DNA of 64,000 nucleotides from Arcobacter suis CECT 7833 (lineage in GTDB: Bacteria; Campylobacterota; Campylobacteria; Campylobacterales; Arcobacteraceae): assembly GCF_003544815.1 (NCBI RefSeq), contig NZ_CP032100.1, forward strand, positions 1,674,001 through 1,738,000, written 5' to 3'. The notes under the pieces are model-generated. The model was not told the origin of the DNA, did no database searches, and saw nothing but the letters and a program-made list of their open reading frames with translations. How positions within the stretch are numbered: position 1 is the stretch's first letter; every line of letters begins with the position of its first letter. A program made the position numbers and the translations under genes. This document shows, in pieces, positions 1-8,370 of the stretch.

Positions 1-469
1 AAAATGAAGATAAAAACATAAAACAACTAATAGACAGAATCAAAATAATTGCATTATATATTACTTGTGAGTTATCAATTTCTTTGCAAACGACCAAAAA
101 TTTTGCTTCAAAAATATTTTCATTTAAATAATTTTTATAACAAATCTCATTTTTATTTATTAAAAACTCATCAAAAAAATCCATATTATTTGTTTTTAAT
201 AATGAAAAAATCACTTGATTATTTTTATCAAAAATACCAGAAAAATATATATTTGAACGAGGATAATAAAAAATTGAACTATTCTCTTTTTCAAAACTAT
301 CTATTTTAGAAATTACAGAATAAGCATGATTTTTTAAATCCATTTTATCTTTTATATTTTGATTTTCAAAAGAAGCATCCAAATAAAAATATATTGGAAT
401 AAAAGCAATCAATAAAGTCAATAAAACTTGAATTAATATATATTTAATTTCATATTTATTATTTATCAA
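1..469 (-). CDS. Sensor histidine kinase, N-terminal part (runs off the window)
   Basis: This is the start of the kinase partnering the adjacent response regulator; the C-terminus lies left of base 1. Read on the minus strand from TTG at 467-469, which has AGGA seven bases upstream, it overlaps the regulator's stop region. The first ~25 residues hold a membrane segment, followed by a periplasmic loop of about 100 residues and the beginning of a second membrane segment at the window edge. The catalytic HisKA and ATPase domains are not visible, so the kinase call rests on topology and on the partner. An ATG at 451-453 is out of frame and stops after six codons, which favours the TTG. Confidence 0.7.
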   Translation of the reverse strand, partial: MINNKYEIKYILIQVLLTLLIAFIPIYFYLDASFENQNIKDKMDLKNHAYSVISKIDSFEKENSSIFYYPRSNIYFSGIFDKNNQVIFSLLKTNNMDFFDEFLINKNEICYKNYLNENIFEAKFLVVCKEIDNSQVIYNAIILILSISCFMFLSSF

Positions 470-1118
470 TTTTATATCCTACAAATCGTTTGGTTTTAAT
501 AAAATCTTTACAGGTCTTTTCTCTAATTCTTTTTATACACATTCTAATATCAGAATATGAAATATCTTTATTTTCCCAAATTCTTTCATGTAAAGTCTCA
601 ATAGAGACAAAAAATCCTCTATTTTGAACTAAAAAAGAGACAAGTTCACTCTCTTTGAAACTCAAATCTATTTGTAAATCATCTTTAAATAAAATATTTT
701 TTTTCACATCAAATTTGTAATTTGGCGGTATTTCTATACTGTCATCTAAAGTTTTAAAACAACTATTTTTAATTAGTTGTTCTATTCTAAATTTTAATTC
801 AATCAAATCAAAAGGTTTTCTAATATAATCATTACACCCTAAATCATAACCTCGACTAAGATTTGTTATATCTGTCAAAGAAGTAAGAATAATAATTGGA
901 GTATTTAATCCCTCTTTTCTAATAGTTTCAACCAAACTAAAACCATCCATTCCAGGCACTCTAATATCTAAAAGAAGCAAATCATAACTATTTGTAAAAA
1001 CAGCATCTAAAGCGTCATCACCATTTTCAAAGTCATCTACGATAAAATCCAGTTCTTGTAAAAACTCTTTTATGGATACTTTATATAAATAATCATCTTC
1101 AAGTAGTAAAATTTTCAT
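459..1118 (-). CDS. OmpR-family response regulator
   Basis: 219 residues, the usual OmpR/PhoB length. The N-terminal receiver has the acidic pocket E7-D8-D9, phosphoacceptor Asp51 (LLLLDIRVPG) and the conserved Lys in KPFD. The C-terminal ~95 residues form a winged-helix DNA-binding domain ending in the usual RxVGYK hairpin. It would be phosphorylated by the overlapping kinase (1-469) and bind DNA. It lies four bases after the Cache protein, so cytochrome, Cache protein, regulator and kinase look co-oriented and probably cotranscribed. Its targets cannot be read from the sequence; the adjacent cytochrome gene is a natural candidate. Confidence 0.9.
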   Translation of the reverse strand: MKILLLEDDYLYKVSIKEFLQELDFIVDDFENGDDALDAVFTNSYDLLLLDIRVPGMDGFSLVETIRKEGLNTPIIILTSLTDITNLSRGYDLGCNDYIRKPFDLIELKFRIEQLIKNSCFKTLDDSIEIPPNYKFDVKKNILFKDDLQIDLSFKESELVSFLVQNRGFFVSIETLHERIWENKDISYSDIRMCIKRIREKTCKDFIKTKRFVGYKIDK

Positions 1119-1122
1119 ATTT

Positions 1123-2061
1123 TCACTTTATAATAATCTCTTTTTTCTCTTTTAAAAAGTTGTTTTTAAAATTTGTATCTTTACTATTTATCTCTCCTAA
1201 ATATTCATATTTAGGTAAATATTTAAAGTTTTGTTCATTTTTATCAAAACAAATCATTAAAATTCCAACACTTTTTAAATCAATATCTCCTAAAGGAATT
1301 TGGGTAATTATCCTATTATTATACTCATAATAAAAAATTTCATTTGTTAAATAGTTTTTATTTCGCAAAAGTAAATCGTAAAACTTTTTATCATAATCAT
1401 TTTGAATAATCACAAAATCATGTAAAGAATTATCCTCTTGATGAGATGTTGCAATTGGCAAAAACTCTTTTTTCAAAAGTGGAATAATTTCAATTCCCAT
1501 ATATTTTAGTCTATTTCTTAAATCGCTATAATCTAAAATTATTTCAAGAGTTCCTATGTATTCATTTTTTTGATTAAAAATAGGCGAAATAGCTTTTATA
1601 TTAAATCTTTTTCCAAGTTCATTTGATACAAAAGGTTCTTGGGTTTCTTTTACTTTTATTAAGCCTTTTCTAAAACTCTCTAAACTCAATCCCGTATCTT
1701 TATCTTCCCAACTTCGTACAAAAACTTTTAAATCTTTCGTGTGAACTTGAATTTGAATATTATTTATGTTTGTATAGTTTTTTATATTTTCAAGGGAACT
1801 TAAAAGCTCTTTTTTTAACTCTTTTGGTTTATTGTTTTCTAAAAAACTAATGATATTTTGATTCTTAGAAAATAATATAGCCAAAGACAAAGCATGATTT
1901 TTTTGATTTGTTAATTCATTTTGTACAATTTCAACTCTATTTGAAACCAAAATATCAACTTGATTTTGTTCTATTTTATTGTTGTATTTATATAAAAAAT
2001 AAAAAAGAATAGCTATAACTAAAACAAAAAGTAAAGTGAAATTTTTATATGTTTTACTCAA
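1123..2061 (-). CDS. Membrane-anchored Cache-domain sensor protein without output domain
   Basis: 312 residues. One N-terminal membrane segment (about 8-25) is followed by an extracytoplasmic region resembling the Cache ligand-binding domains of Campylobacterota chemoreceptors and kinases; the stretch RSWEDKDTGLSLESFRKGL near residue 117 is typical of that group. There is no HAMP, kinase, MCP or cyclase domain, so it is a sensor domain alone. The start is TTG at 2059-2061; its AAGG ribosome site lies in the loop of a hairpin shared with the end of the upstream cytochrome gene. Position between a cytochrome and a two-component pair suggests it feeds that pair. The ligand is unknown. Confidence 0.75.
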   Translation of the reverse strand: MSKTYKNFTLLFVLVIAILFYFLYKYNNKIEQNQVDILVSNRVEIVQNELTNQKNHALSLAILFSKNQNIISFLENNKPKELKKELLSSLENIKNYTNINNIQIQVHTKDLKVFVRSWEDKDTGLSLESFRKGLIKVKETQEPFVSNELGKRFNIKAISPIFNQKNEYIGTLEIILDYSDLRNRLKYMGIEIIPLLKKEFLPIATSHQEDNSLHDFVIIQNDYDKKFYDLLLRNKNYLTNEIFYYEYNNRIITQIPLGDIDLKSVGILMICFDKNEQNFKYLPKYEYLGEINSKDTNFKNNFLKEKKEIIIK

Positions 2062-2086
2062 AAGAGTATCCTTTTAGATACTCTTT
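2061..2086 (-). promoter_or_regulatory. Intercistronic hairpin between cytochrome and Cache gene
   Basis: Perfect 10-bp inverted repeat AAAGAGTATC (2061-2070) and GATACTCTTT (2077-2086) with a 6-base loop. It begins two bases after the cytochrome stop codon and runs into the TTG start of the Cache gene. In the mRNA the AAGG of the Cache ribosome site spans loop and first stem bases. It could be a leaky terminator, an mRNA-stabilising 3' end, or a translation switch. Confidence 0.6.
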
Positions 2087-2087
2087 T

Positions 2088-3086
2088 TTATTTATTAAGT
2101 TTAATAAATGGTCCAAATGGTCCAACTTGTTTTTCAATTGGGTCTTTTCCTTCAATATAAGTATCAGGAGCTTTTACAGCTGCATCTGGAAAATCTTTTT
2201 CTCTATTAACTTTTTCTGGTCTTTTATGTCCATTCATATTCATAAAAGCTGCAACATTATAAGCTTCTTCGTCTGTTAAAATAGGATTCTCATGTGTTGC
2301 ACCTAAAGGCATATTTGCTTTAATAAAATCCATAGCTTTTAAAGTTCTGTACATTCCTGCACCTTTATTATAGCTATCTTTTCCCCAAAGTGGTGGATAC
2401 ATATATCCATTTGCTTTACCTTCATTTTTAACACCTTCACCATTTACACCATGACAAGCTGCACATTGTGTATCATAAACAACTTTTCCTTTATCTGTAT
2501 CAGCTGCTTGAGTTTGTATCATTTTTCTATTAACTTCAGCTAAACTTGAACCTTCTACTTTAGCACCTACTGGAATACCTTGGCTTAACCAATACATATA
2601 TGCTTCCATAGCTTTCATCTCTTTACTTTCTAATGGAAGAGATTTTCCATTCATACTTCTTTCCATACAACCATTTATTCTATCAGCTAAAGTTCCAATA
2701 GTATTTTCCCTTGGTCTATATTGTGGAAAAGTTGCAAATACTCCGACAAATCCAGCCGAATATGCTTTTGTCCCAGCATCTAAGTGACAGCTTTGACATG
2801 CAAGGTTATTTCCTGCAAATCTCATTTTTTTATTTTCAACTTCAGGTCCTATATACTTGTAAGTATGAGATACTAACTCTTTTCCATATTTGATTAAATC
2901 ACCAAATTGATTATTTGGAATAGTGCTTTCATCTGGAGCTTTCCACTCTATTTTTGGTCCTTCATATTTGTATCCGATGTTATTTCTTTCTTTGATAAGA
3001 TTTTTATCAAATTTCACAACCTCATCTGCAAATAATGAACTTACAGCCAACAGGCTTAATGTTGCGATAGTTATAATCTTTTTCAT
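2088..3086 (-). CDS. tsdA: Diheme cytochrome c, TsdA-like (thiosulfate dehydrogenase family)
   Basis: 332 residues from ATG 3086, which has a GGGGG-rich ribosome site (upstream extension to 3152 rejected). Signal peptide 1-20 (cleavage after LFA). Two heme c sites: CQSCH at 97-101 and CAACH at 208-212. Cys140 in INGCMERSMNGK matches the unusual His/Cys heme ligand of TsdA and SoxA, and Met259 in ANMPLG is a likely second-heme ligand. TsdA couples two thiosulfates to tetrathionate, or the reverse, in the periplasm. Family is fairly clear; substrate and direction are not provable from sequence. It heads the Cache/two-component cluster. Confidence 0.75.
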   Translation of the reverse strand: MKKIITIATLSLLAVSSLFADEVVKFDKNLIKERNNIGYKYEGPKIEWKAPDESTIPNNQFGDLIKYGKELVSHTYKYIGPEVENKKMRFAGNNLACQSCHLDAGTKAYSAGFVGVFATFPQYRPRENTIGTLADRINGCMERSMNGKSLPLESKEMKAMEAYMYWLSQGIPVGAKVEGSSLAEVNRKMIQTQAADTDKGKVVYDTQCAACHGVNGEGVKNEGKANGYMYPPLWGKDSYNKGAGMYRTLKAMDFIKANMPLGATHENPILTDEEAYNVAAFMNMNGHKRPEKVNREKDFPDAAVKAPDTYIEGKDPIEKQVGPFGPFIKLNK

Positions 3087-3120
3087 AAATAATTTCCCCC
3101 TACTATTTGAATAGGAGAAT

Positions 3121-3126
3121 ATTATA
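3121..3126 (-). promoter_or_regulatory. Probable -10 element for the TsdA-like cytochrome
   Basis: TATAAT on the minus strand, giving a transcript start near 3114 and a ~28-base leader before ATG 3086. No clear -35 hexamer is visible, common in Campylobacterota. Confidence 0.5.
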
Positions 3127-3378
3127 GTTGTTGTGTAACTTGAAAGTAACAATTAAGATTTATTTGTTATTTTATTGTCATTTACTTTTAGCACAACTAA
3201 TAATTCTATTTCATTTAACATATTAAAATATGAAATTAAAAAATACATTACAACTATTAAAAGAATTATTCTTTTTATATTTTGTTCTATAAATTTCCTT
3301 TTTTGGGTTTATTTATGAAACTATAAAATAAAAGTTTGATTTTTATGTGGTAAAAAAAGAGATTAAATTTTTACCAGT

Positions 3379-3483
3379 TTAACTATTTTTAATACCAGTT
3401 ATAAGTTCTTTGTAGCCTAAATCATCAATAAAATATTTCATTTTATTGATGATTTTCCGTAACATATCTTCTAAATTTATCAT
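3379..3483 (-). CDS. Possible 34-residue small ORF
   Basis: ATG at 3483 to TAA at 3379, 18 bases downstream of the 541-residue membrane protein on the same strand. The peptide begins MINLEDMLRKIINKMKY and is Lys/Ile rich, possibly a short amphipathic helix. No good ribosome site is seen. Most of it overlaps a perfect 16-bp stem (3419-3434 / 3440-3455), so the open frame may be incidental. The 415 bases between 3087 and 3501 otherwise hold only the cytochrome promoter. Confidence 0.2.
   Translation of the reverse strand: MINLEDMLRKIINKMKYFIDDLGYKELITGIKNS
3419..3455. terminator. Perfect 16-bp hairpin, possible bidirectional terminator
   Basis: Arms 3419-3434 and 3440-3455 are exact reverse complements around a 5-base loop. 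The right side is followed by TTTTCC only, so as an intrinsic terminator it lacks a long U-run; it may instead protect the 3' end of the mRNA of the upstream gene (3502-5127, minus). Confidence 0.45.
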
Positions 3484-3501
3484 TTATATTATGACTAGCT
3501 A

Positions 3502-5127
3502 TTACGACAATTTTTTTGAAAATTCTTTTAATCTTTCAAAAGTACCTACTGAAAAAGGATTATCATAATCTTCAATTCTATTTATTGAATCAGGAGTATC
3601 AAAAAAGTCATTCAAAATTTTCAACTGCATAGACAATTTTTTTTGTAACTTTTTATTCTTTCGCTTTTGAATATTATTTTCAATAGAATCTTTTTTAACG
3701 ATTTCTAACTTATTTAAAATTGAATTTTCTAATTCTTTTAATTTATTCCACTCTGCATCTTCAATTGATTCTGGCTTATTTGTTAAGTGAAAATCATGAA
3801 TTGCAATATCTTTTAAAAGTTGATAATATATTTCATTTCTTCTTTCATTTTTATCTAATTCAATATATTTATTTGCCTTCTCCAATAATTTATTATAGTC
3901 TTCATCTTTTATCCAACTTACCTTTTCTTGTTTTTTAAAATATATTGCAAAATCAAAAGAATCTATCATATTTATACTATTTAATTTTAATCTATACAAC
4001 AGTGTAGTTAAAATATTTTGTTGTGTATCAGGTAAGTATTTCATTGCTTCACTATTTAAAGATTCATATCTTAAAACACAATGCAAATTTTTTAAATATA
4101 ACAAATCTAAAATAATCTTATTATATTCTTCCCAATATTTGTTAGATAACCCTTTAGGCTGACCTTTTTTAATTTTTTCTATTAATTTACTATCACTATA
4201 ATTAAGTCTTGTAAAATCAAGATACTCTCTATCAACAAAATTTTTATTTATGCGTTCTTCTAATTCTTGCCATTTTTGTTCTGGGAATAATTTAGGTTTT
4301 TTTATTAATAATAAAGACTCATGTGTTGCAAAACTTGACTTATCTATAATTTCTTTTAATTTTTCGTCTAAAAGTTCAATTGACTTACTTGTCAATAAAC
4401 TCCACTCCTCTTTTGTAATAAAATTAGGCATATCTTGATTTAAGATCTTATAAACATCATACTCTTCTATTGTTTTCCAAGTATTCTTTATTGATATATT
4501 TTTAATATACTTTTCTCTAATTTTATACCAATCTTTATAACCAATATAAAAAGGTTTCTTTTTATTTAAAAAATCGAAATAATTTTCATATTCACTTTTT
4601 GATTTTAAATTTTCTATTTGGAATTTTAAAAATTCTCTTAGTATTAAAATAAAATATATAATCATTACAATAGTACTAATTATATTACTAATATTTAAAC
4701 TATTTGATTCTAATGCTTTTTCTGCTTTTCCATTGTCATAAGTGATTTTTAAATTATTATCATTAATTCCAGATATAGATGTTTTAAAAATGTAAGTTAT
4801 TTTTCCATCTATTGGTAATAAAGGGTATAAAATCTCAAAACTAGAATTAGTCTTTGTCACTTTAGATTCATCAGAAAGTGAATATTTAGTTATAGTATAG
4901 TTTTCTATTGAAGCATCAATACGTACTAAAATATTTTTTGCTACATCATTTCCTGTATTTAAAATTGTTAATTGTTGAATTATCTCTTTTTTGTCATTAT
5001 CAATAAAAGTAGTTGGTATTCCTTCTGATAATGTATATTTTAATTCAGCTGACTTATTTGTTAATATATATCCAGCATATAGAATAATTAAACCTACGAA
5101 AATAGGTGCTAATAAATTTTTAATCAT
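3502..5127 (-). CDS. Two-pass membrane protein of unknown function with degenerate helical repeats
   Basis: 541 residues, not recognised. Membrane segments at about 5-22 and 146-165 enclose a ~120-residue beta-rich loop, probably periplasmic; the remaining ~375 residues would be cytoplasmic, charged and helical. In that part I see a recurring pattern, Pro-x2-hydrophobic-x4-Trp-x2-Leu/Ile, centred on W200, W242, W286, W332, Y411 and W460, with a degenerate copy near P365; spacing is 42-49 residues, or double where a copy is weak. Such arrays usually form helical scaffolds that bind proteins. It follows the DUF2400 gene by 41 bases on the same strand; ribosome site weak. No enzymatic motif is visible. 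Confidence 0.7.
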   Translation of the reverse strand: MIKNLLAPIFVGLIILYAGYILTNKSAELKYTLSEGIPTTFIDNDKKEIIQQLTILNTGNDVAKNILVRIDASIENYTITKYSLSDESKVTKTNSSFEILYPLLPIDGKITYIFKTSISGINDNNLKITYDNGKAEKALESNSLNISNIISTIVMIIYFILILREFLKFQIENLKSKSEYENYFDFLNKKKPFYIGYKDWYKIREKYIKNISIKNTWKTIEEYDVYKILNQDMPNFITKEEWSLLTSKSIELLDEKLKEIIDKSSFATHESLLLIKKPKLFPEQKWQELEERINKNFVDREYLDFTRLNYSDSKLIEKIKKGQPKGLSNKYWEEYNKIILDLLYLKNLHCVLRYESLNSEAMKYLPDTQQNILTTLLYRLKLNSINMIDSFDFAIYFKKQEKVSWIKDEDYNKLLEKANKYIELDKNERRNEIYYQLLKDIAIHDFHLTNKPESIEDAEWNKLKELENSILNKLEIVKKDSIENNIQKRKNKKLQKKLSMQLKILNDFFDTPDSINRIEDYDNPFSVGTFERLKEFSKKLS

Positions 5128-5168
5128 TTAAATCTGTTCTCTCTTTATTTTTATATCAAATTTTTCCA

Positions 5169-5951
5169 TCAAAATTCCATTTTCTCCTGCCCAATCCTAT
5201 AAAGTGAAAAATCATACTTTATAGGGTCAAACTCATCAAACTCTTTTAGCTTATTTGTAATCATCAAGGCTGATTTTAAATCATAACTTTGTCTATCTAA
5301 AAGTCCTAATTTTTGTGATACTTTAAAAGTATGAGTATCAAGTGGAAGTATTAAATCTTTTTTATTTATTCCACTCCAAAGTCCTAAATCCAGATTATCA
5401 TCACGAACCATCCAACGCAAAAACATATTCCATCTTTTATATGGAGCATTTCCTAACTCTTTTATAAATCCTTGTTTATCTCTTTTAAATGGGCTTGAAA
5501 TTAAAAATGTGAAACCTTGTGATTTGTGATTTGCTGTGTTGTGGATTTTTTGAATTAAAGCATCAATTCCTTCTAAAATATTGTTCTCTTTTTTGTAAGC
5601 ATTTACAAATATACTGTTTAAACTATCTTCATTTTTTAGTCGTTTAAAGGTTTTAAATACTGTTTTTATATCTTGGGCATTTTGAAATCTATAATAGTGA
5701 TTATTTAACTCTTTATCTATTATTTCATCACTTTTTTCAAGAAGGGAAAAATCTAAACTATCTAAAAACTTCACTATTAATTTTGCATTTCCATAAGCAA
5801 ATAAAGCACACAAAAGAATTATAAACTCATCATCATATCTACTTGCTACCATCAATGGGTCTGGTTTATCATAGTTTAGTTCTGTGTTATTATTTCTTTG
5901 ATTTACTTCATTATCTAAAAGCTCTTTTATCTTTTTATCTTCTGTTGTCAT
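5169..5951 (-). CDS. TIGR02757 / DUF2400 family protein
   Basis: 260 residues, the family's normal length. The N-terminal stretch DPLMVASRYDDEFIILLCAL and the central ISSPFKRDKQGFIKELGNAP / LFLRWMVRDD-type segment are characteristic of this family, found in Bacteroidetes and Campylobacterota. Parts recall helix-hairpin-helix DNA glycosylase folds (LPLDTHTFKVSQKLGL), so a DNA-related role is possible, but no function is established to my knowledge. Its start overlaps the sirtuin stop by four bases, so the two are translationally coupled. Confidence 0.8.
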   Translation of the reverse strand: MTTEDKKIKELLDNEVNQRNNNTELNYDKPDPLMVASRYDDEFIILLCALFAYGNAKLIVKFLDSLDFSLLEKSDEIIDKELNNHYYRFQNAQDIKTVFKTFKRLKNEDSLNSIFVNAYKKENNILEGIDALIQKIHNTANHKSQGFTFLISSPFKRDKQGFIKELGNAPYKRWNMFLRWMVRDDNLDLGLWSGINKKDLILPLDTHTFKVSQKLGLLDRQSYDLKSALMITNKLKEFDEFDPIKYDFSLYRIGQEKMEF

Positions 5952-6658
5952 AATTTCCTATTTTTTATAAAATTTTCTATATCTTGTTCTATTTTTTCAT
6001 AGGCTGTGTTTGCATCTTCATAATAAACTTTGCTAAAACACTCTTCATATATGGCATCACTTGGCTCAAGATTATTTAAAATTGAATAATCAGCATATTG
6101 GGTTAAAAAACTCACATCAATCACACGACCACTTGTTCCAATAACTACCAATAAACCACAATCTTTTAAAATCTTATGCATTCTTTCATAGTTTGGTGCA
6201 GGTTCGCCAAAAAAGACTATATTTGGTCGCATTTTTCCAGCACAACTTTTACAAATTGAATTTGATTTATCTTGAAGTGAATATGAAATATCAATGATTT
6301 TTTTACAATTCATACATTTAAGTTCTTTTAAAAATCCATGTAAATGTAAAACATCTTTGCAATTTGCTTTTTCAAGTAAATCATCTATATTTTGGGTGAT
6401 AACTTCTATTTTATTTGGATATTTATCTTTTAGTTTTGCAATCATTTTATGGGCATTATTTGGAACTCTATCTTTTATATCTTCTCGTCTTAGATTATAA
6501 AAATTAATTGTTGCATCATAATTCCAATCCAAACATCCAGCACTACAAATCTCTTGAATGTTGTGTTTTTCCCAAAGACCATCTTCATCTCTAAATGTGG
6601 AAATTCCACTACTAGCACTAAGCCCTGCTCCACTTAATATTACAACTTTTCCATCCAT
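5948..6658 (-). CDS. cobB: NAD-dependent protein deacylase, Sir2 family
   Basis: 236 residues. Has the NAD-binding GAGLSASSGISTFRD, TQNID and the catalytic His in LHLHGF, plus a four-Cys zinc site (CMNC and CKSC). Sirtuins remove acyl groups from lysines using NAD+, in the cytoplasm. Ends in a four-base overlap with the DUF2400 gene. It is transcribed divergently from the SDR gene at 6733 across a 74-base gap that must hold both promoters. Confidence 0.92.
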   Translation of the reverse strand: MDGKVVILSGAGLSASSGISTFRDEDGLWEKHNIQEICSAGCLDWNYDATINFYNLRREDIKDRVPNNAHKMIAKLKDKYPNKIEVITQNIDDLLEKANCKDVLHLHGFLKELKCMNCKKIIDISYSLQDKSNSICKSCAGKMRPNIVFFGEPAPNYERMHKILKDCGLLVVIGTSGRVIDVSFLTQYADYSILNNLEPSDAIYEECFSKVYYEDANTAYEKIEQDIENFIKNRKL

Positions 6659-6732
6659 TGCTTTTACCTAAATGTAATCTATATTTTATTTGATTATAAT
6701 ACCATTTCAAAAATTTATATGGATTAAAAATA

Positions 6733-7554
6733 ATGCAAAATATATTAATTACAGGTTGTTCTTCAGGTATTGGTTTACAAACTGCACTTACTTTAAAAGA
6801 AAATAATTACAAAGTTTACGCAAGTGCTAGAAAACAAAAAGATATAGATATGTTAAAAGACTTAGGTTTTGAAACTTTTAAAATTGATGTAAGAAACAAA
6901 GAAGAGATAAGTTATGCACTAAATAAAATCTTAAAAAATGATTTAAAACTTGATGCCGTTTTTAACAATGCTGGATTTGGACAACCAGGAGCTGTTGAGG
7001 ATTTGAGTGTTGAAGTTTTGAAAAAACAATTTAATACAAACCTCTTTGGGTTTCATGAAGTAACCATCCAAGCTATGAAAATATTTAGAACTCAAGGATT
7101 TGGGAAAATCATCCAACATAGCTCAGTTTTAGGAATCATCTCTTTAAAATATAGAGGTGCTTATAATGCAAGTAAATATGCAATTGAGGGCTTAGCTGAT
7201 ACTTTAAGACAAGAAGTAATGGGAAGTAATATTTATATTAGTACAATCAACACAGGACCTGTTAGTTCAAAGTTTAGAGAAAATGCCTTAAAAAAGTTTA
7301 ATAAAAATATCATAATCAAGGGAAGTTTTTTTGAAAACACGTACAAAAAAGAGTTAAAAGCAAGACTTGAAACAACAGAAGATAAAGCGCCTTTTAATCT
7401 TCCAGCTTCAAGTGTTGCAAAAGTCGTTTTAAAAATCATGCAAACAACAAAACCAAAACCTAGATATTATGTAACAAAGGCAACTTATATTTTAGGATTT
7501 TTGAAAAGAGTTCTAAGTACATCTTTGATGGATAAATTGCTAAATAAAATCTAA
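6733..7554 (+). CDS. SDR family oxidoreductase
   Basis: 273 residues, classical short-chain dehydrogenase. Glycine-rich cofactor motif TGCSSGIG at residues 7-14, NNAG near 79, catalytic Ser around HSSVLG and the YNASK active-site motif. The C-terminal tail (KPRYYVTKATYILGFLKRVL) resembles 17-beta-HSD/retinol-type SDRs that associate with lipids. Substrate unknown. Its stop lies in a hairpin shared with the convergent permease gene. Confidence 0.88.
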   Translation: MQNILITGCSSGIGLQTALTLKENNYKVYASARKQKDIDMLKDLGFETFKIDVRNKEEISYALNKILKNDLKLDAVFNNAGFGQPGAVEDLSVEVLKKQFNTNLFGFHEVTIQAMKIFRTQGFGKIIQHSSVLGIISLKYRGAYNASKYAIEGLADTLRQEVMGSNIYISTINTGPVSSKFRENALKKFNKNIIIKGSFFENTYKKELKARLETTEDKAPFNLPASSVAKVVLKIMQTTKPKPRYYVTKATYILGFLKRVLSTSLMDKLLNKI

Positions 7555-7565
7555 ATTTTATTTAG
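7540..7565. terminator. Convergent hairpin at SDR / permease ends
   Basis: 11-bp perfect stem, 7540-7550 with 7555-7565, four-base loop, covering both stop codons. AT-rich with Ts built into the stem, so it can serve both directions. Confidence 0.6.
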
Positions 7566-8368
7566 GCAATTATCTCTTTAGCATTTGCAAGAGTTTGTAA
7601 ATAATCACTGATTTGTATCAAACAAAAAGTAATTAAAAATATCATAAAACCTGGGAAAAAACTAACCCACCAAGCTATATCAATAACAGCTTTTCCATCA
7701 CTTAATAAACTTCCCCAAGACATAGAAGGAGGATTAACTCCCAAACCTAAAAAGGAAAGCCCAGATTCAGCTAATATTGCACCACCTACTCCAAAAGTAA
7801 AAGAAATAAGAAAAATTGGTGCTAGAAGTGGAGCAAAATATTTAAAGATTATTTTAAAATTTGAAACATTTGCAACTTTTAAGATTTTGATAAAAGGTTT
7901 ATTTCCTATGGCGAAACTTTCACTTCTAATCATTCTGGCCATTCCCATCCAACCAGTAACTGAAATCACTATAATTAAAATTAAAGCTGATGCTTGAATA
8001 TATGAAACTAAAGCTAAAAGTAGAAAAAATGTAGGAAATGTTAAAAATAAATCAATCATAATTGTGATTGTTTTATCAATATTACCTTTAAAATACCCTG
8101 CATTTATTCCAATAAAAAGTCCAATAATAGATGAAATTGATGCAGCTAAAAAACCAATAATCAAAGAAGTTTGACCACCTTCTAAAATTCTAGCTAACAT
8201 ATCACGACCAAGTCTATCTGTTCCAAATAAATGCTCCAAAGAAGGAGCTTGTAAAATTCTTGTAGGATCTAAATCATAGGGAGAAACTGTATAAAAAAAA
8301 GGCAATAAAAAAATTGTTAAAACAACTGCTATTAATAAATACAAAGCTATTTTAAACATATTTTTCAC
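7562..8368 (-). CDS. Peptide/nickel-type ABC transporter permease (DppC-like)
   Basis: 268 residues with about six membrane segments. The N-terminal FGTDRLGRDMLARILEG is the hallmark of the DppC/OppC/NikC permease branch, and the EAA loop region (LAESGLSFLGLG ... PSWG-type) is present. Normally it pairs with a DppB permease, ATPases and a binding protein; none is adjacent, so the rest of the system must be elsewhere. Start is GTG at 8368 or ATG at 8359; neither has a strong ribosome site. It lies two bases after rsmD. Confidence 0.88.
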   Translation of the reverse strand: MKNMFKIALYLLIAVVLTIFLLPFFYTVSPYDLDPTRILQAPSLEHLFGTDRLGRDMLARILEGGQTSLIIGFLAASISSIIGLFIGINAGYFKGNIDKTITIMIDLFLTFPTFFLLLALVSYIQASALILIIVISVTGWMGMARMIRSESFAIGNKPFIKILKVANVSNFKIIFKYFAPLLAPIFLISFTFGVGGAILAESGLSFLGLGVNPPSMSWGSLLSDGKAVIDIAWWVSFFPGFMIFLITFCLIQISDYLQTLANAKEIIA

Positions 8369-8370
8369 TT

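Noticed and set aside
49-309. Plus-strand open frame of 86 codons
   Set aside because: It is antisense to the histidine kinase N-terminus, which has a ribosome site and membrane segments; the plus frame has no family features.
3087-3152. 22-residue N-terminal extension of the TsdA-like cytochrome
   Set aside because: The extension contains the likely -10 box and places residues before a clean signal peptide; ATG 3086 has the ribosome site.
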